This document shows, piece by piece, positions 48,090-60,109 of a stretch of DNA of 64,000 nucleotides (position 1 is the first letter of the stretch; each line of letters opens with the position of its first letter). Under the pieces are notes generated by a model that searched no databases, had not been told where the DNA came from, and saw only the letters and a list, made by a program, of their open reading frames with translations. Source of the stretch: Tamarix chinensis (Eukaryota; Streptophyta; Magnoliopsida; Caryophyllales; Tamaricaceae). The stretch is taken from NCBI GenBank assembly GCA_030549775.1, contig CM060177.1:68747638-68811637 (forward strand), read 5' to 3'. A program made the position numbers and the translations under genes.

Positions 48090-49690
48090 TCATCCTCAAA
48101 GTCAAAAGTTAAGGTTGTGTATGGAAAGAAAAAAGATATAAGGAAAGATGATATCAATCATTAATTCTAAAGGAGTTGGCACTAAGCAAATGGGTATTAC
48201 CCCAGGTAAAGGAACACAACCTTAAAATCTAACATAGTTGTGATGAAGAGCTCGATATGTGTCTCATGTATATTCTTCTCTATCTCCCATGTTTCATGTT
48301 CTACTCCATAACAACTTTAATGAATCTTTATGTGTGGAATGGAACTCGTCTGGGTACTGTGCATCATAGCATCATGAAACTATAAGGGCTTCTCCTCGTA
48401 TGATAACAGATTGTCAAGCTCAATAAAGATAGTTCTAATAACATGAGAAGGATTTGTAGTATACTACCTCAACTATAATATGTGGAAGATGTTAAAACTT
48501 AGGATAACTCTGATAGAAGTGCTAAGCGGTAAGTAACCACGTCAAATCTATCATGAACCTTATAGGAACTAATATATCTCTGGCTTAGTTAGCACTTCCT
48601 ACTGAATCTCTTCACCCCTTTCATGAGTAAAACCTTCAATATAACTCTTTCTTCCACCTCTAATACATCACTATAGTTCCTCTAATCCGCAAAGCATTTC
48701 TATTGACATTGAGCTACGAACATCCTACCTAAAATCAACCAAATCTGCTAAGTTATTTGCTCAATCATTTGTGGTCTAAGTAGTGTTGCTCTAGCACAAA
48801 GGTGTCTAGTAATTGTATCAATATAGTGCCTCAAAGGGGTTTATCCCTAAGCTAGCATGATAACTGTTGTTGTATGAGTATTCCACCAAATACATAAGAT
48901 TCTCCTAACTACGTTGGAAATCCATAACACGAGCCCAAAGCATGTTTACGAGTACCTCAATCATCCTCTCAATTTTCCAATCTATAGGTTGGTGAAAAGA
49001 GATACTCATCCTCAACTTTACTTCTCTAGCCTCCTTCAATAACCCCTAGAAACGCAAAAGGAATCTTAAATTTTTATTTGAGACTATGCAAGTATGTGTA
49101 CCATTCTTACTTACCACGAACCTCATTTATGCATTAGTACTCTAATATATGCTCTAATTTGATCTCATTGGTACAAAAATCCTTTATTAAGTTAGCCTAT
49201 CAACAATAAACCAAATTGTGTCTCATCCGTTCCAGGTCTTTGTAGTCCACTCACAAAATCCTTTCAAATCGAGTCTCATTTCCATCTCGAAAAATCTAAA
49301 GGCTACACTAACCATGCAAGTCTTTAGTGTTGTGATTAACTTAACCATCTCACACATTTTGCCACAAACTCTACTACATCTCTCTTCTTGTGAGGCCACA
49401 ATTAAATATTTTTAAGTTCCTTGTATAACTTTTCCCCACCTAGGTGAATAGAACCTGACACTTCCTCTAAAATATGGCACTTTAGGTCAATGCAACTGAA
49501 AATTACCCACCCACAACCCTTATAGTGATTGTTACCATCCTTATGAATCTAAAACCCCTTGGCTAGACCATCCTACATCTTCTACCAAATCCTCTTGAGC
49601 TTAATGCCCCTAGGTTGTCTTGCTCGAATCCCATCAAACTCAACCATTGTAATTGTCAAGGCAATCATCTGAATCTCCAAATCCCCCTAC
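48090..49690 (-). pseudogene. Element F integrase and pol tail
   Basis: On minus, descending: LVQPLDFSRWKWDSI-like then KDFVSGLQRP (first Asp, about 49230-49270), a degenerate FGLLLIG stretch, CIVSNKNLRFL where the second Asp of VSDRG has become Asn (near 49090), HQPIDWKIERMIEVLVNML with the catalytic Glu (about 48960), YSYNNSYHASLG, FEALY (about 48840). The tail SHVIRTIFIELDNLLSYEEKPL (about 48345-48450) and YGVEHETWE matches the chromodomain-zone end of Tekay-like pol. Many stops. The plus open frame 49218-49415 is its shadow. Confidence 0.85.
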
Positions 49691-49932
49691 TAGATTAGCT
49701 CTACTTCAATCTACTCAAGCTCCTCAAACAACCAATTAGAAACCCCACAAAATTTAAAGACTTTGATTTCCTCCTACTAAAGGCATCTACAAAAACATTA
49801 ACCTTACCCTCATGGTATGTCAATGTAATATCATATTGCTTCACCAACTCTAGCCTTCTTATCAGCCTCATATTCATCTCCTTCAAAGTGAATACATACT
49901 TTAGGCTTATATGGTCGGTGAAAATTTTGCAC
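49691..49932 (-). pseudogene. Element F RNase H, C-terminal part
   Basis: The minus open frame 49940-49701 reads KIFTDHISLKYVFTLKEMNMR, then LELVKQYDITLTYHEGKVN, VFVDAFSRR: the RNase H end and connection to integrase (family TDHKSLKYIFTQKELNMRQ). The N-terminal half is on the far side of element G, at 54313-54560. Confidence 0.9.
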
Positions 49933-52900
49933 ACTAACACCCCTAATTTACCAATAAGAAAATTTCATTTCGAAGATATTACAAAAGAATCTAAAAGAAA
50001 ATTTTGAAACTGATACTGCCATATAAACCAAGAGAGAGATGTGATCACCATCTAACCCATGGATTATCATCTAATCTATGCTTGATGCAAGAAGTATATT
50101 GGAACAACGAATGAAATAATTCATGCTCATAAAATTAACATAACAGTACAAGATGGTAAAAATGAGAACAATAATAAATATAAGAGGAATATCAGATTTT
50201 ATAAATCTAAATATAGGAAATCAAAGCCATGAGTTTAAATAATTAAAAGAACAATTTTTTCCTAATGTAGAGGGAAAGAGGCCTCTATATGGTTAAATCA
50301 AGTGTTAAACATAAACATAAATCTCTAACCCCTAGGTAATGGTTGAATTATGGTCCATGTCATCTCCATAAGCAAACTTTAACATAGAGTCATACCCCCA
50401 AAAAATTCTCCTCTACTCCTCAAACAGGAAGTCGGATCATCAAAGTGACCAAACAAGTGCATCATCAATATAGTGAATTACTGTTGAAACATACAATCAA
50501 AAATATGATAAGGCTCATGCACCACATCGATGTTATAGAGTAGCAAGGTGATAAGCATACCAATTTAAATTAACACTTAAGAACATGATGTGATACAAAA
50601 AGACATGCTTACAAGGTAGTCATGAAGAATAGTTAATACAATATATTCAACAAAATTCAAAAAATGTAAGCCATATTATACTTCTTCCTTTAGTTATCAC
50701 ATAATTTTCAGTTATTAAGATAGTTCATTAGATCACACCTAGTTCTCTACCATGAAAAATTTTTATGGCAATAAAAAAAACAAAATGGGATACCCTACCA
50801 CCTACATGGGGTTCAGATACATCCAAGGGGATTTTCTCTAGGGATACCACACATCGAATGCACATGCCCCAAGGAATAACATAGATTGGCACACCACACC
50901 TACTACACATGGTCGATGTACATCAAAGCGCTTATACCTAAATACCTCACCCAACATTACTTGAATACCTCTCCCAAGAGAGGAAAATGGTATGGATATC
51001 ACACTTACCTAACCAATGGGCAATATGAAGTGCCAGGTGATTTGTACATAGGATACCTCGCCCACCCATACATGACATTGATAATATGTTGGCATAGCAT
51101 AGTATAATTTCATACCTCAATGATATGTGCAAACCCCTTATCAACTACATATAGATATAGAAGGAAATGTGTTCTAAGTGAAAAGTGTAAACCATAAGTT
51201 GACGTGCCCACTAAATCCTGGACAACAACCTCGAGAATTAGAGAAAAAGGCTCAAATGACATTATATTCCACTATTATACATTTTCAAATGATATCATAA
51301 ATCATATATTAAATCCACTAAAACCCAATTCAGTTTCTTCAAGTGATAACACCAAATACAAATAAATTCCATTATTAATCAAAGTGGATGTGTCCAAGTG
51401 ATAACATAAAACACATCACAAGGCATAAAAGTCACCAATTGGGTGATTAGAGATGACACCAAACTTAACCAATTGTTTCCCAATTATCATTGTTATGATA
51501 ATTTTTAATTCTAGGGAAGTCGTCATTGAAATCATAATTTAATGTTGTAATCACATGGAGGTATTAACACAAGAGGCCCAAAAGAGAATTGACAATTAAC
51601 AACCAAACAAGTAGCAGACAACTAGAATAATTGGCATGTCCCTACTACCTATCAATTGGCCCAGTCGTTCCAGACCGAAAAGAAAATAATCGTAGCAGAC
51701 TAGTAGACTAGTTAGCCTCACCAATCAACTATTCATACAAAACTAGTTGATGGGTTTGTTCCAACCAATCGATGGGTCAAAGTATAAACTAAACCCCTTT
51801 AGTTGTAGGGTCTGAAGTCGATGGATATAGTGAAATGATTGACTACTCATAGCATATAATCAACTATTTCATCAAACCAAACACTTGATCTCACTACCAA
51901 TTGATCAAAATTTCTAAACCATACTACTACTTGAAGAACCAATTGATGCATTTTACAAACTAATCAACTGGTCTAGATGAAAAATCACCTAGATTACCAA
52001 TGCATAGACCCAAAATTTACCAAACTTTATTACATTAATCTTAGCATGCTTCTATGTCATAAAACACATAAAAAGATATCCTATACACATAGAATCACAT
52101 GGATACATAATAATTTAAGCATTAAAATGAATTATGCGCAAATTGCCAATTCATATATACATTTAGAGATACCCAACAATGCTTAACTTTAGGAATAATT
52201 TGTATCACATGCTTAAGTTCTAGAATATAGATAAATAATCCTCACACAAAACACACCAAGAACATGGAACTTCAATAATCAATAGAACATTATTCATATT
52301 GAAAATAAAATGTAATGCATTTCTTCTAGTATAAAATTCCTAATTGATGGCTATCTAATAGGACTCCTAAGAGAATAAAAGTTAAAAACATTAAAACTCC
52401 ATTTTAGAATTCCATTAAAAATCAAAGAAAAAATCTAAAGAAAAAAGAAGAACAAAACACAACCCGACGTTTTCTTAGAAAGAGAATGCCAAGGAAAAGT
52501 AACTAAAATCTTCAACCTTTCTTAGAACTTAATCCTTCATTGCTTAAGAGAAAAATGGAAGAACTAAAGCTAAGAATAGAAGAAGAAAAGTGAGATAATG
52601 CTCAAAATAAGAAGGAAGAAAGCCAGAGCAAGCCTCTATTTTTCTCAACAGATAGAAATAAAGGAAAGAATGAATGAATGCTCAACACTTAAGAAATTTT
52701 CCACGAATGAAAGAAAGAAGAGAGCAAGAATAAGAAGTCACAAATGAAAATGGATTAGGAATGGATGGTATAGAGGTGAAGGTTAGTCAACACTCATAGG
52801 AGAAAGAGAGATAAAACTAATATGGTTGAGTTTAGGCTACCAAGAGGTACGGGAAGATATGATAGAGTAATGATGATTGAGTGTAATTAGTAAGGGTCAT

Positions 52901-53404
52901 GGTAGTAGGTTGGTGATCCTAGAATAGGTACACAAATTCATCCTTGCAGCCTGGCTACCAAAAGATAGAGAGACACATGAAAGAGAAGAGAGAAGGTGAG
53001 TTATGTCTTAAAAGTTCCTGTTTTTGAAAGCTTTAACTAAATATAATAAAAAATTGTTGAAATAATGTGAAAATATTCCTAAAGCACCAAAATATGCTTA
53101 TGACCACAAATAGACTATAATTAGAAGTTTTATAAACATTAGAAATGAATTCAAATCTAAATCAGAAATGGATCTAAAATCATAGGATAACCAATCGAGT
53201 AGTTATGGTAAAGTAGTTAATTGGCTTGTCTAGAATAAACTTATCGATCTCTAAGTGTACCAATTGATCTATTAAGCAAACAAGTTAATTAGTACACCTA
53301 AAACTCACATTTTTATGAAAATTTCAAGCTATTTACAACACCAAAACTAATTTATATTTTATCAAGATAATTTTAAGAATATTTTAAAGGATTTTAGGGT
53401 ACGG
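49933..53404 (-). repeat. Element G 3' LTR (about 3.47 kb)
   Basis: Left end CTAACACCCCTAATTT (decayed TGTAACACCCC), right end ATTTTAGGGTAC next to the PPT. Contains 51640-51980 and 53180-53300, rich in words such as CCAATCGA, AACTAGTTGATGGG, CCAATTGATC and ACCAATTGATG, shared in inverse with LTR D. A purine-rich stretch is at 52380-52760. Open frames (50728-51144, 51977-52186) show no domain. Confidence 0.7.
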
Positions 53405-53413
53405 TGGTACTAC

Positions 53414-53432
53414 TCTACCCCTTAAAAGGAGA
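53414..53432 (-). other. Element G polypurine tract
   Basis: Complement reads CTCCTTTTAAGGGGTAGAG, about ten bases before the 3' LTR. Confidence 0.65.
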
Positions 53433-53815
53433 CATCATCCTTAAATTCCACAAAAGAAATGTATTGTTATAGCTCAAAACATAAGAAAACCCCAAGCCAT
53501 CAACAAAATAATACAACTAAGGATTAGTACATAAGAGAAAGGTACCAAACCCTTAAAAGAGGTTGTGTTACCAGCTTAATTCCATATACTTCCTCTTAAT
53601 CTCCTCGGATTTCCAAATGGCCTCCTATACTCCATGAGTTGACCAAAAGATCTTCAAAATTGGAATAACCTTCAAATGTATCTCTCGAGTCTTAGAATCA
53701 TGGACCCTCAATGGTCACTCATCATAAATCAATGCCTCATCAAGATCAATTGACTCTGGTTGAATGATGAGCAACAGATTTGCCACGTACCACTAAAGCT
53801 CAATATGTAGGTTTG
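53433..53815 (-). pseudogene. Element G pol C-terminal tail
   Basis: On minus from 53775: IDLDEALIYDE, stop, PLRVHDSKTREIHLKVIPILKIFW, STHGV, stop, EAIWKSEEIKRKYMELS. This follows the post-integrase tail of Tekay-like pol (…YEExPxxILDRxxxxLRxKxIPxVKVLWxxHGxEEATWE). Only two stops in about 75 codons, so it is less decayed than T1. Confidence 0.8.
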
Positions 53816-54312
53816 TGAGTTATAGAATAGGTAAACAAATTCAACAATGTAGCCTAACTACTAGAAGAGAGAGCTATCAGTCAAGGGAGAAGAGAGAAGG
53901 TGAGTGATGTCACAAAAAGCTTTCTTTGGGAAAATTTAACTAAATAAAATCATAGAATGATCTAAATAATGTGAAAATTATCCTAAAGCACAAAAATATG
54001 CTTATTAGCATAAATAGACTCTAATTAGAATTTTTCATAAACATTATAAAGGGAAAAATAAAAATTAGAAATGGATCTAAAATTATTAGATAACCAGTCT
54101 ATTAGTTTGGAAAAACCAATCGACTTGTTTGTTGAAAATAAAACAAACAATCCCTGAGTGTATATGTCAATTAGTTAGGAAAATTAGTTAATCGATGCAC
54201 CTAAAATTTAACTTTTTATTAAAATTTCAAGACCTTTCTATTACCAACACTAAACTTTTTATATCAATAATATTTTAAACACATTTTCAAGGATTTAGGA
54301 TGGGGTATTACA
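53816..54312 (-). repeat. Element G 5' LTR, first ~495 bases
   Basis: Collinear with 52913-53404 of the 3' LTR (for example GAATAGGTNNACAAATTCA at both 52920 and 53825, and AAATATGCTTAT). Right end GGGGTATTACA (54302-54312). The break to pol tail at about 53816 marks an internal deletion. Confidence 0.75.
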
Positions 54313-55050
54313 TACAGATATTAGCTTTAGGTCTTCAATGCAAAACGATTGTGGCCAACTCCAAATCATTCGTTGGGTAGTTATGCTCATATTATCTCAA
54401 CTAGTGGGATGCAAAACCAACTATCATACCATGTTGCATCAACACAAAACCCAATCCATGTTTGGATGCATCGCTATAGATCTCAAACCTATATAATCCT
54501 GCTATTAAAGTCAAAATCAGTGTCATAGTTAGTCATGTTTTAAACTCCTAAAGTGTGTCCTAAAAGGTCTCATCCACCTAAAGGCCATCTACATGATGTA
54601 TGCATCTCTAATGCAAAACTGGTGGTTACTTAACCTCAAAACAATCTTCGAGAAAATTACAACACCTTAAAGTAGGTCAAAATGATAGACAATCCTCAAA
54701 AGTGGATATTAGTTTTTCATCGTCAACTATTTTTGACCCAGATAATTAATATACGAATGAAGGCTCCTATCCTTCTTCTTTAAGAATAGAATTTGTTCTT
54801 CCCATGGAGATACACTTGGGTGAATGTACCTGTGAGCCATAAAATTCTCCAACTAAGTCTTCAACTCTACTAGTTCCATCTATTTAGGTGCCTTCAATAT
54901 AAGTTTCAGCCCCATACTAGCTCAATGGTTAAGTCGATCTTGCACACTTGTGGTATACCCAGTGTCTCCTAGGAAAATACGTTAAGGAAGTCCTAAGAAC
55001 AAGAATGTGTTTTAAGGTTATCATATCATTGTTCAATTCTTGATCATAAC
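54313..55050 (-). pseudogene. Element F RNase H N-terminal part and deleted RT
   Basis: 54313-54560 on minus: FEIYSDASKHGLGFVLMQHGM (Asp in YSDAS), VGFASH, YPTNDLELATI. Just upstream, RT fragments RIVYHFDLLQGVVIFSKI and NHQFCIRDAYIM (about 54590-54720; family YPLPRIDDLFDQLQGAxxFSKID, GYHQLRI) join almost directly to the RNase H start: the RT middle, including the FIDD box and the GHVVS block, is absent. N-terminal RT codons (SMGRTNSILKEEG) are at 54760-54810; 54830-55050 is degenerate pol. Confidence 0.75.
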
Positions 55051-55420
55051 ATAGGTACATAGGGTAACCTCTCTACACCAAAAAGTACATTATAAGGATA
55101 GATATGACCTTCGTCATAGGCCTAGTCATGTTTCTTCTATAGTAAACATTAGCACTCTCAAGTACTCACAACATAACATGTTCCTACATGCAATATATCA
55201 CCTCTTATTATCTCCCCAACATATTTATCCAAAGTATGACATCGAAGTCCATAAGGTCCATCTCAACTAATACACTAAGTATACAACATTCCATATCTCT
55301 AAGGCCACATCAAAGTAGAGCCTAGTGCAATCTATTATATCACTAGAATGGAAACATTATAGATATCTATACACTAGATGATAGAGATAAAGCATCTTTA
55401 GAACTAATGGTAGTACATAA
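55051..55420 (-). pseudogene. Element F aspartic protease remnant
   Basis: On minus: TISSKDALSLSS, FDVALEIWN-like, then MDFDVILWINML (family DFDVILGMDWL) near 55220-55250. Aligns by order with the T1 protease at 15370-15560. The DSGAS motif itself is not legible. Confidence 0.65.
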
Positions 55421-56900
55421 ATATGATAAAGAAGAACCTAAATCAAATGACATATGTACTAGTAATGAAAGAATGGTGAACATACAAGTGTCTACATCTA
55501 ATTATAGATTATCCTCTACTAAGCAAATGACATATGAGCACCCACCTGACTCTCATCCTTTCTATCATCCTCAATACCCACTTGGCACCTTAAGCATGTC
55601 CCCCTCTCTAAGGAAATGGGTGAGGCCTTTTTTTTCTCCCCCTAGCCTCCCAAGGTTATGCACCAACACTGATAGGTACCCTGTATTGAAACTATTGTAG
55701 TAGTGGCTAGTAGGTCTGTTGTTGATAAACTTGCAAATATGATACCAATGCTCCCTTTTGCTTAAATTAACAACTGAACAAATGGAATTGATTCCTCTTA
55801 AGCTAACACTTGAATTATTAGGGCTCGGCTAAATGCAAGCTCTGCACTCAAAAACTTCACCGTAGTAATTTTGATTAGGACAATCTCTACCACAAAAGCA
55901 ATAGATACAAAGTCTCAATAGCTCCTAATATTTGACTCGACCACCTAAGAGATTCCTTTTCTAGAATCTTGAAGGTCTGCCATCTCAAAACTACATCCTA
56001 TTTGTAAAACCGTACGCCTTTAACTTCCTCTTATCTTCGATGGAAGCCTTCTCCTAGATTATCATAGTAGCAACACATGTTTTCTCATATTAAGGTAGAC
56101 AAGTTCTAGAAGGCCACTATACCCATCATCCTACGGATGCTAAAATGGATCCTTTGCTTAATTTGTAGAGCTTTATTGACTCATTGGCCACAATTCCTAG
56201 TACAAACATTAGTAGGTCTATGAATCGGGAGTGGTACTATCTAAAGGCTAAGCCTCCCTAAGTTAATTTCATGAATAAAACTTATGCAAATCACCTTCTT
56301 GAAGAATTCCCAAAACATAGGTTGTCCGCCTTGAGCACAATGGCCTGCCCACAAGGTATTTGTGGCTCCCCAAAGAAAGAAGGTTGTTATACTCACCTTT
56401 TGAGCAAGTGGATAGTAGATAGCCTCAAAAGTTCTCTTTATTTCCCACATACTTCCCTCTAGGATGACCGAATCATCATCACAAGCATAGATTAGGGGCT
56501 GGTGTCCAATAACACTCCAAAGCCAGTCTTCTTCAATACCTTGCTATGGGTAATGGGAAGGTGGTGGTGGTGGTTGATGAGGGTAATGTTGATGGTGGCA
56601 TTAAATGAACTCCGTAAAGGCCACAAAGTGCTCCAATAAGAGTCTAAATCCATTGTTCATTATTGAGGTGAGCTACCTATATGACAAAGAATGTGTTAAG
56701 TGGAAACATTCCTAGCTTCCTCATATATATTACACATAAAAAATTTAGAGTTCATATAGGCTAGCCATTCTCGACTCCTCACAAGTTATTTTGGGTTTCT
56801 AATGAATCAATATTTTTTAAATGTAATATAAAATGTTAAAATTAGATAGAGGATCATTTTGAAACCTAATTTTTTGAAAACAAAACATGATAATAAAAAC
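55421..56900 (-). pseudogene. Element F gag remnant
   Basis: The minus open frame 56450-56241 reads MWEIKRTFEAIYYPLAQKV, TFFLWGATNTLWAGHCAQGGQP, MFWEFFKKV, the order of a plant Retrotrans_gag (PF03732) domain (…LxGEAxxWW…W…F…). The Gag protein forms the particle. Downstream (55420-56200) the frames are broken. Plus open frames 55407-55700 and 56271-56462 are shadows. Confidence 0.7.
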
Positions 56901-56901
56901 C

Positions 56902-56919
56902 AAGCCATTGACACCAACT
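56902..56919 (-). other. Element F primer-binding site (decayed)
   Basis: On minus the LTR end GGGGTGTTAT is followed by AAGTTGGTGTCAATGGC; the family PBS is TGGTATCAGAGCC. Confidence 0.65.
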
Positions 56920-57180
56920 TATAACACCCCAAAAATTGGAGCTAAAAATTATTAATTAAGTAAAAGTGTAAAATAATTATACATAGATGTTACTACCATA
57001 TTTGATAAGAGCCTATCTAACAAACAATCCTTACATTAACTACAAGGTAAGAAACAAATTAGAACACAAAATGTAATAAAGATAAAGTGATGAAATTTTC
57101 ATAACCATAAGTAATTATTTTGGAGGCTAACTTTAAATATAAGTTTCAAATACGTAAAGGAAATATCAATTCATATCCTT
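56920..57180 (-). repeat. Element F 5' LTR, last ~260 bases
   Basis: Left end TATAACACCCC next to the PBS. The LTR is cut at about 57180, where H RNase H codons begin, so F and H are joined without F's LTR start. Confidence 0.6.
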
Positions 57181-57560
57181 GCTAGCTCTAGCCACCTCTT
57201 CCTCATATTAAACTCCTTTTTTATTAATATATACTTGAGCCTTTTGTTGAAGGTGAAGGATTTGCATCTTATCTTATACAGGTCGTGCTTCAAGATCTTT
57301 AGTGCAAAACAAACCACGGCTAATTTTAAAGCATAACTTTGGTATTTTTGTTCATGACGCTTTAATTGGTGGGAAGTGTAGATGATTACTCAACTATTTT
57401 ACATTAATACACACCCCAGCCCATTCTTGGTGGCGTTCTTATAAACCTCGAATCTATCCGATCCCACTGGTAGATTTAAAATAGGTGTCATAGTCAAGTG
57501 CTTCTTTAGTTATTGGAATGCCCCCTCACAATTATCATCCCATTAAAACCTAATAGTCTT
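57181..57560 (-). pseudogene. Element H RNase H, truncated
   Basis: On minus from 57560: WDDNCEGAFQ, LKKHLTMTPILNLPVG, DRFEVYKNATKNGLGCVLM (catalytic Asp of YSDAS is Asn), YALKLAVVCFALKI, RCKSFTFNKRLKYILIKKEFNMRKRWLELAR. Stops at 57181 where element F's LTR remnant begins; the integrase of H is not in the window. Confidence 0.8.
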
Positions 57561-58260
57561 CTTTAACATATTTTCAAAGGGTATGAAATCGTTGATAAAT
57601 TCTAAATGAAGCATTAGTATTGCTAAACTAGACTAGGAAGTTATGAACCTCTGATATGTTTGTGGAAGCCTTCCATTTAGTGACTCCTACAATATTTATC
57701 AGATCCACAACAACTCCTCATGTCAATACTATATGCTAGAACCTAGACTTGGAGAGCTTGGCGTAAAAGCAATGGTCCTAAAGGAGAGACAAAATGGTGT
57801 GATTTTGTTGATCATGCGCCTCCTTACCTCGAGAGTACACCAAGATGTCATCGATGAATACCAATAGAAATTCCTCAAGGAATAGCCTATATATTCTCAC
57901 CATTAGATCCATAAAAAATGACAGATGCATTAGTGAGCCAAAAGGTCATCACTGTAAACTCATAATACCCATATCATGTCCTAAAGGTCATCTTCATGAT
58001 GTTGGCATAATCAATGCACATCAATTGAATTCTTGGAAGTGAATATCAGTTCTTATTTGCCAACTAGTTCAACCCTCGATTGTCAATATATAGATGGAGG
58101 CTCCCATCCTTCTTTTTCATGAATAATACCGGTGCTCCCCATTGAGACATGTACCCGTGAGCGAATAACTTCTCCAGTTAATTCTTCAGCTTCCTTTATT
58201 CTACTATTACCATTCCATAAGGGGGCCCTTATAGAAGTACAACCCCTAGCAGTAGGTCAA
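57561..58260 (-). pseudogene. Element H reverse transcriptase, FIDD intact
   Basis: On minus: VHVSMGSTGIIHEKEGWEPPSIY (start, about 58090-58170), a degenerate middle (LVGK, RxL), MDLMVRIYRLFLEEFLLVFIDDILVYSRG (57830-57915) with the catalytic Asp pair kept, then NHTILSLLRTIAFTP. Several stops and frameshifts. Better kept around the active site than T1. The plus open frame 57845-58042 is a shadow. Confidence 0.85.
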
Positions 58261-58800
58261 TAGTAAATTCAATCTCTCTCAGTGACAACATACTTGGGAT
58301 CTCCTCCTGGAACACATCGGGGAAGTCCTAAACAATAGGAATATCAGTTAAGGATGTGAGATCCATGTTCAGATCCTAGACACTACATAAGTACATCAAA
58401 TACCCCTTCTACATTAATGTATGCAGCATGGTTTAGATCTCGCTTCTACATTAATATGTGTAGCATGGTTGCATATATGACCTTGGTTGTGGGCTTAGGT
58501 TTTTGTTTCTTATATGAAACCCTAGCACCCCTATACCTTGTAAAATTACAAATTCATGTGCACAATGTATCATTGTATGTTATCTCCCTAACCTATCTAT
58601 CCCTAGCATGACATCGAAATCTCATAGGTTCATCTTGACCAAGTAAAGTAGGAAGTATACCCTACCTATCACTAAGGCCACCTCCGAATAGAGACTAGTG
58701 CAATCAAGTATATTCCTTAAGGGTAAAATAACAGGTATGCCTACATTAGCAAATGGTGATGAGGCATCCCTAAGAACAAAAGTAGTTGACACAAACAATA
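58261..58800 (-). pseudogene. Element H aspartic protease
   Basis: On minus from 58796: FDSSASLLFVSTTFVLRDASS (Gly of DSGAS changed to Ser, catalytic Asp kept), LDCTSLYSEVALVIG, VYFLLYLVKMNL, stop, DFDVMLGIDRLGR (58595-58630), RGARVSYKKQK. Residue order matches the T1 protease closely, showing that the two elements belong to one lineage although on opposite strands. One stop in about 90 codons. 58261-58480 is linker to RT. Confidence 0.85.
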
Positions 58801-59900
58801 AAGAGGCACTTGAATCAAACTGTAAATATTATGGTAAACAAAGGATGGTTTACATACCCGTGACTACATCTAATTATCTATTAGCCTTTGTATGGTTAAT
58901 ACATTCAGGCACCTTCCTAACTAACCTCTATGATCACCTCCTTAGAATCCTCCGATGCCCATGGCCTTTCCTCCTCTTAGAGGCAAAGGGTAGAACCCCT
59001 ATGGTGTATCCTTAGTCTCTCTGTTCTGTGCCCTGGCTAGGGCTAGCACCCTCTGCTGAAAATAATAAGGTAGTGTAGGCATGCTTCTATTAGGCCGACT
59101 GTTGTGACACTAAAGGTCTTCTCTACTAGAACTAACTTCTTTGACATTGATGAAAGCTTCTCTAGCACTGGCACTCAAAATGTTTTGCCCTTGTAATTAC
59201 ATCCTGGATGGTTCTTTCTACATTATAAGGGAAAACCCCTTAGTGGCTCTTGGCATCTAACAAAACCCCTCTACTAAAATCATGATGTGGATCTCTATAT
59301 CTTTATCTTTCTCTTTCCTAGAATAAACACCTGATCCTGAACTATGGTAATTACAATACTTACCCACTAGTATAGGGTGGAAAAATAATAAAAAAATCCA
59401 CTACACCCATCATGCAATGGATATAAAAATGAATTCCTTGCTTGAACTGGTAGAGCATTATTATCTCATTGGTCACTACACCAAGTGTAAAGCTTAGAAG
59501 CTTGGGGAATTAGGTATAGTACTATCTCACTACAGGACATCTATGGCTCATCTTTGGTACAACAATCTACCCATTAAGCATCTCCAACTCCTAATAGAAA
59601 GAACATCATGATTCTCAACTTTTGGGTAGATGGAAAATCAACTTCCTCAAAGGTGTGGTCCATATACCAAATCCACCCCTCAAGATTAATGGGGCCCTCC
59701 CTGCTAGAGTGGAGGATGGTGTCAAGTGACCCTTTGGAGCCAGTCCTCCCTGATGCCTAAAATGGAGGTGGGGTGGCCGTTGAAGTCGGGGTTGGACTTA
59801 TATAAATTCCATAAAGGTATAAATGGCCTCCTCTAAGAGCCCAACTCATCCATTCATTTTGTGATGATCTAGCTGCAAAACAAAAGGAGTGTTAGGTTAA
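58801..59900 (-). pseudogene. Element H gag remnant
   Basis: On minus: EGWIWYMDHTFEEVDFPSTQKLRIMMFFLLG (about 59590-59690; family W…xxxIFxxxxCPxxQKVxxAxFxLxGEAxxWW), then broken frames rich in Arg/Gln/Gly toward the protease. A His/Cys knuckle cannot be made out clearly. The plus open frame 58698-59015 is a shadow of the gag/protease end. 59900-60090 is leader. Confidence 0.6.
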
Positions 59901-60092
59901 AGCTTCTAGTTTACTAACACTTATCACACATTTCCCATTTCGCCACCTTAGCTACCTATTTTCATTTCTTCACCAAAGGATGGGGGTTTTGGAAAAAAAG
60001 TTAATTTTAAAATGTGAGAAAACCATTTAAAAGTTGAAGAAAACATCATTCATAACCAAGCCTTTAAAAACAAAGTGTGGTTGTTTGAATCA

Positions 60093-60109
60093 AGGCTCTG
60101 ATGCTAACT
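60093..60109 (-). other. Element H primer-binding site
   Basis: On minus the LTR end GGGGTATTACA is followed by AGTTAGCATCAGAGCC, close to the initiator Met tRNA PBS TGGTATCAGAGCC. Confidence 0.8.

Larger units (their letters stand above)
49933..54312 (-). mobile_element. Element G: internally deleted Gypsy element nested in F RNase H
   Basis: Order on minus: 5' LTR start (54312-53816, beginning TGTAATACCCC), abrupt junction to a pol tail (53815-53433), PPT (53432-53414), full 3' LTR (53404-49933). The two LTR ends are homologous (52913-53404 against 53818-54312). F RNase H codons read up to 54313 and resume at 49932. Target duplication is not clear (TACAG at right, TGCAC at left). Most of the 5' LTR, gag and pol have been deleted. 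Confidence 0.8.

Noticed and set aside
55407..55700. 97-codon plus open frame
   Set aside because: Antisense of the gag/protease zone of element F.
58698..59015. 105-codon plus open frame
   Set aside because: Antisense of the protease start and gag end of element H (FDSSAS on minus).
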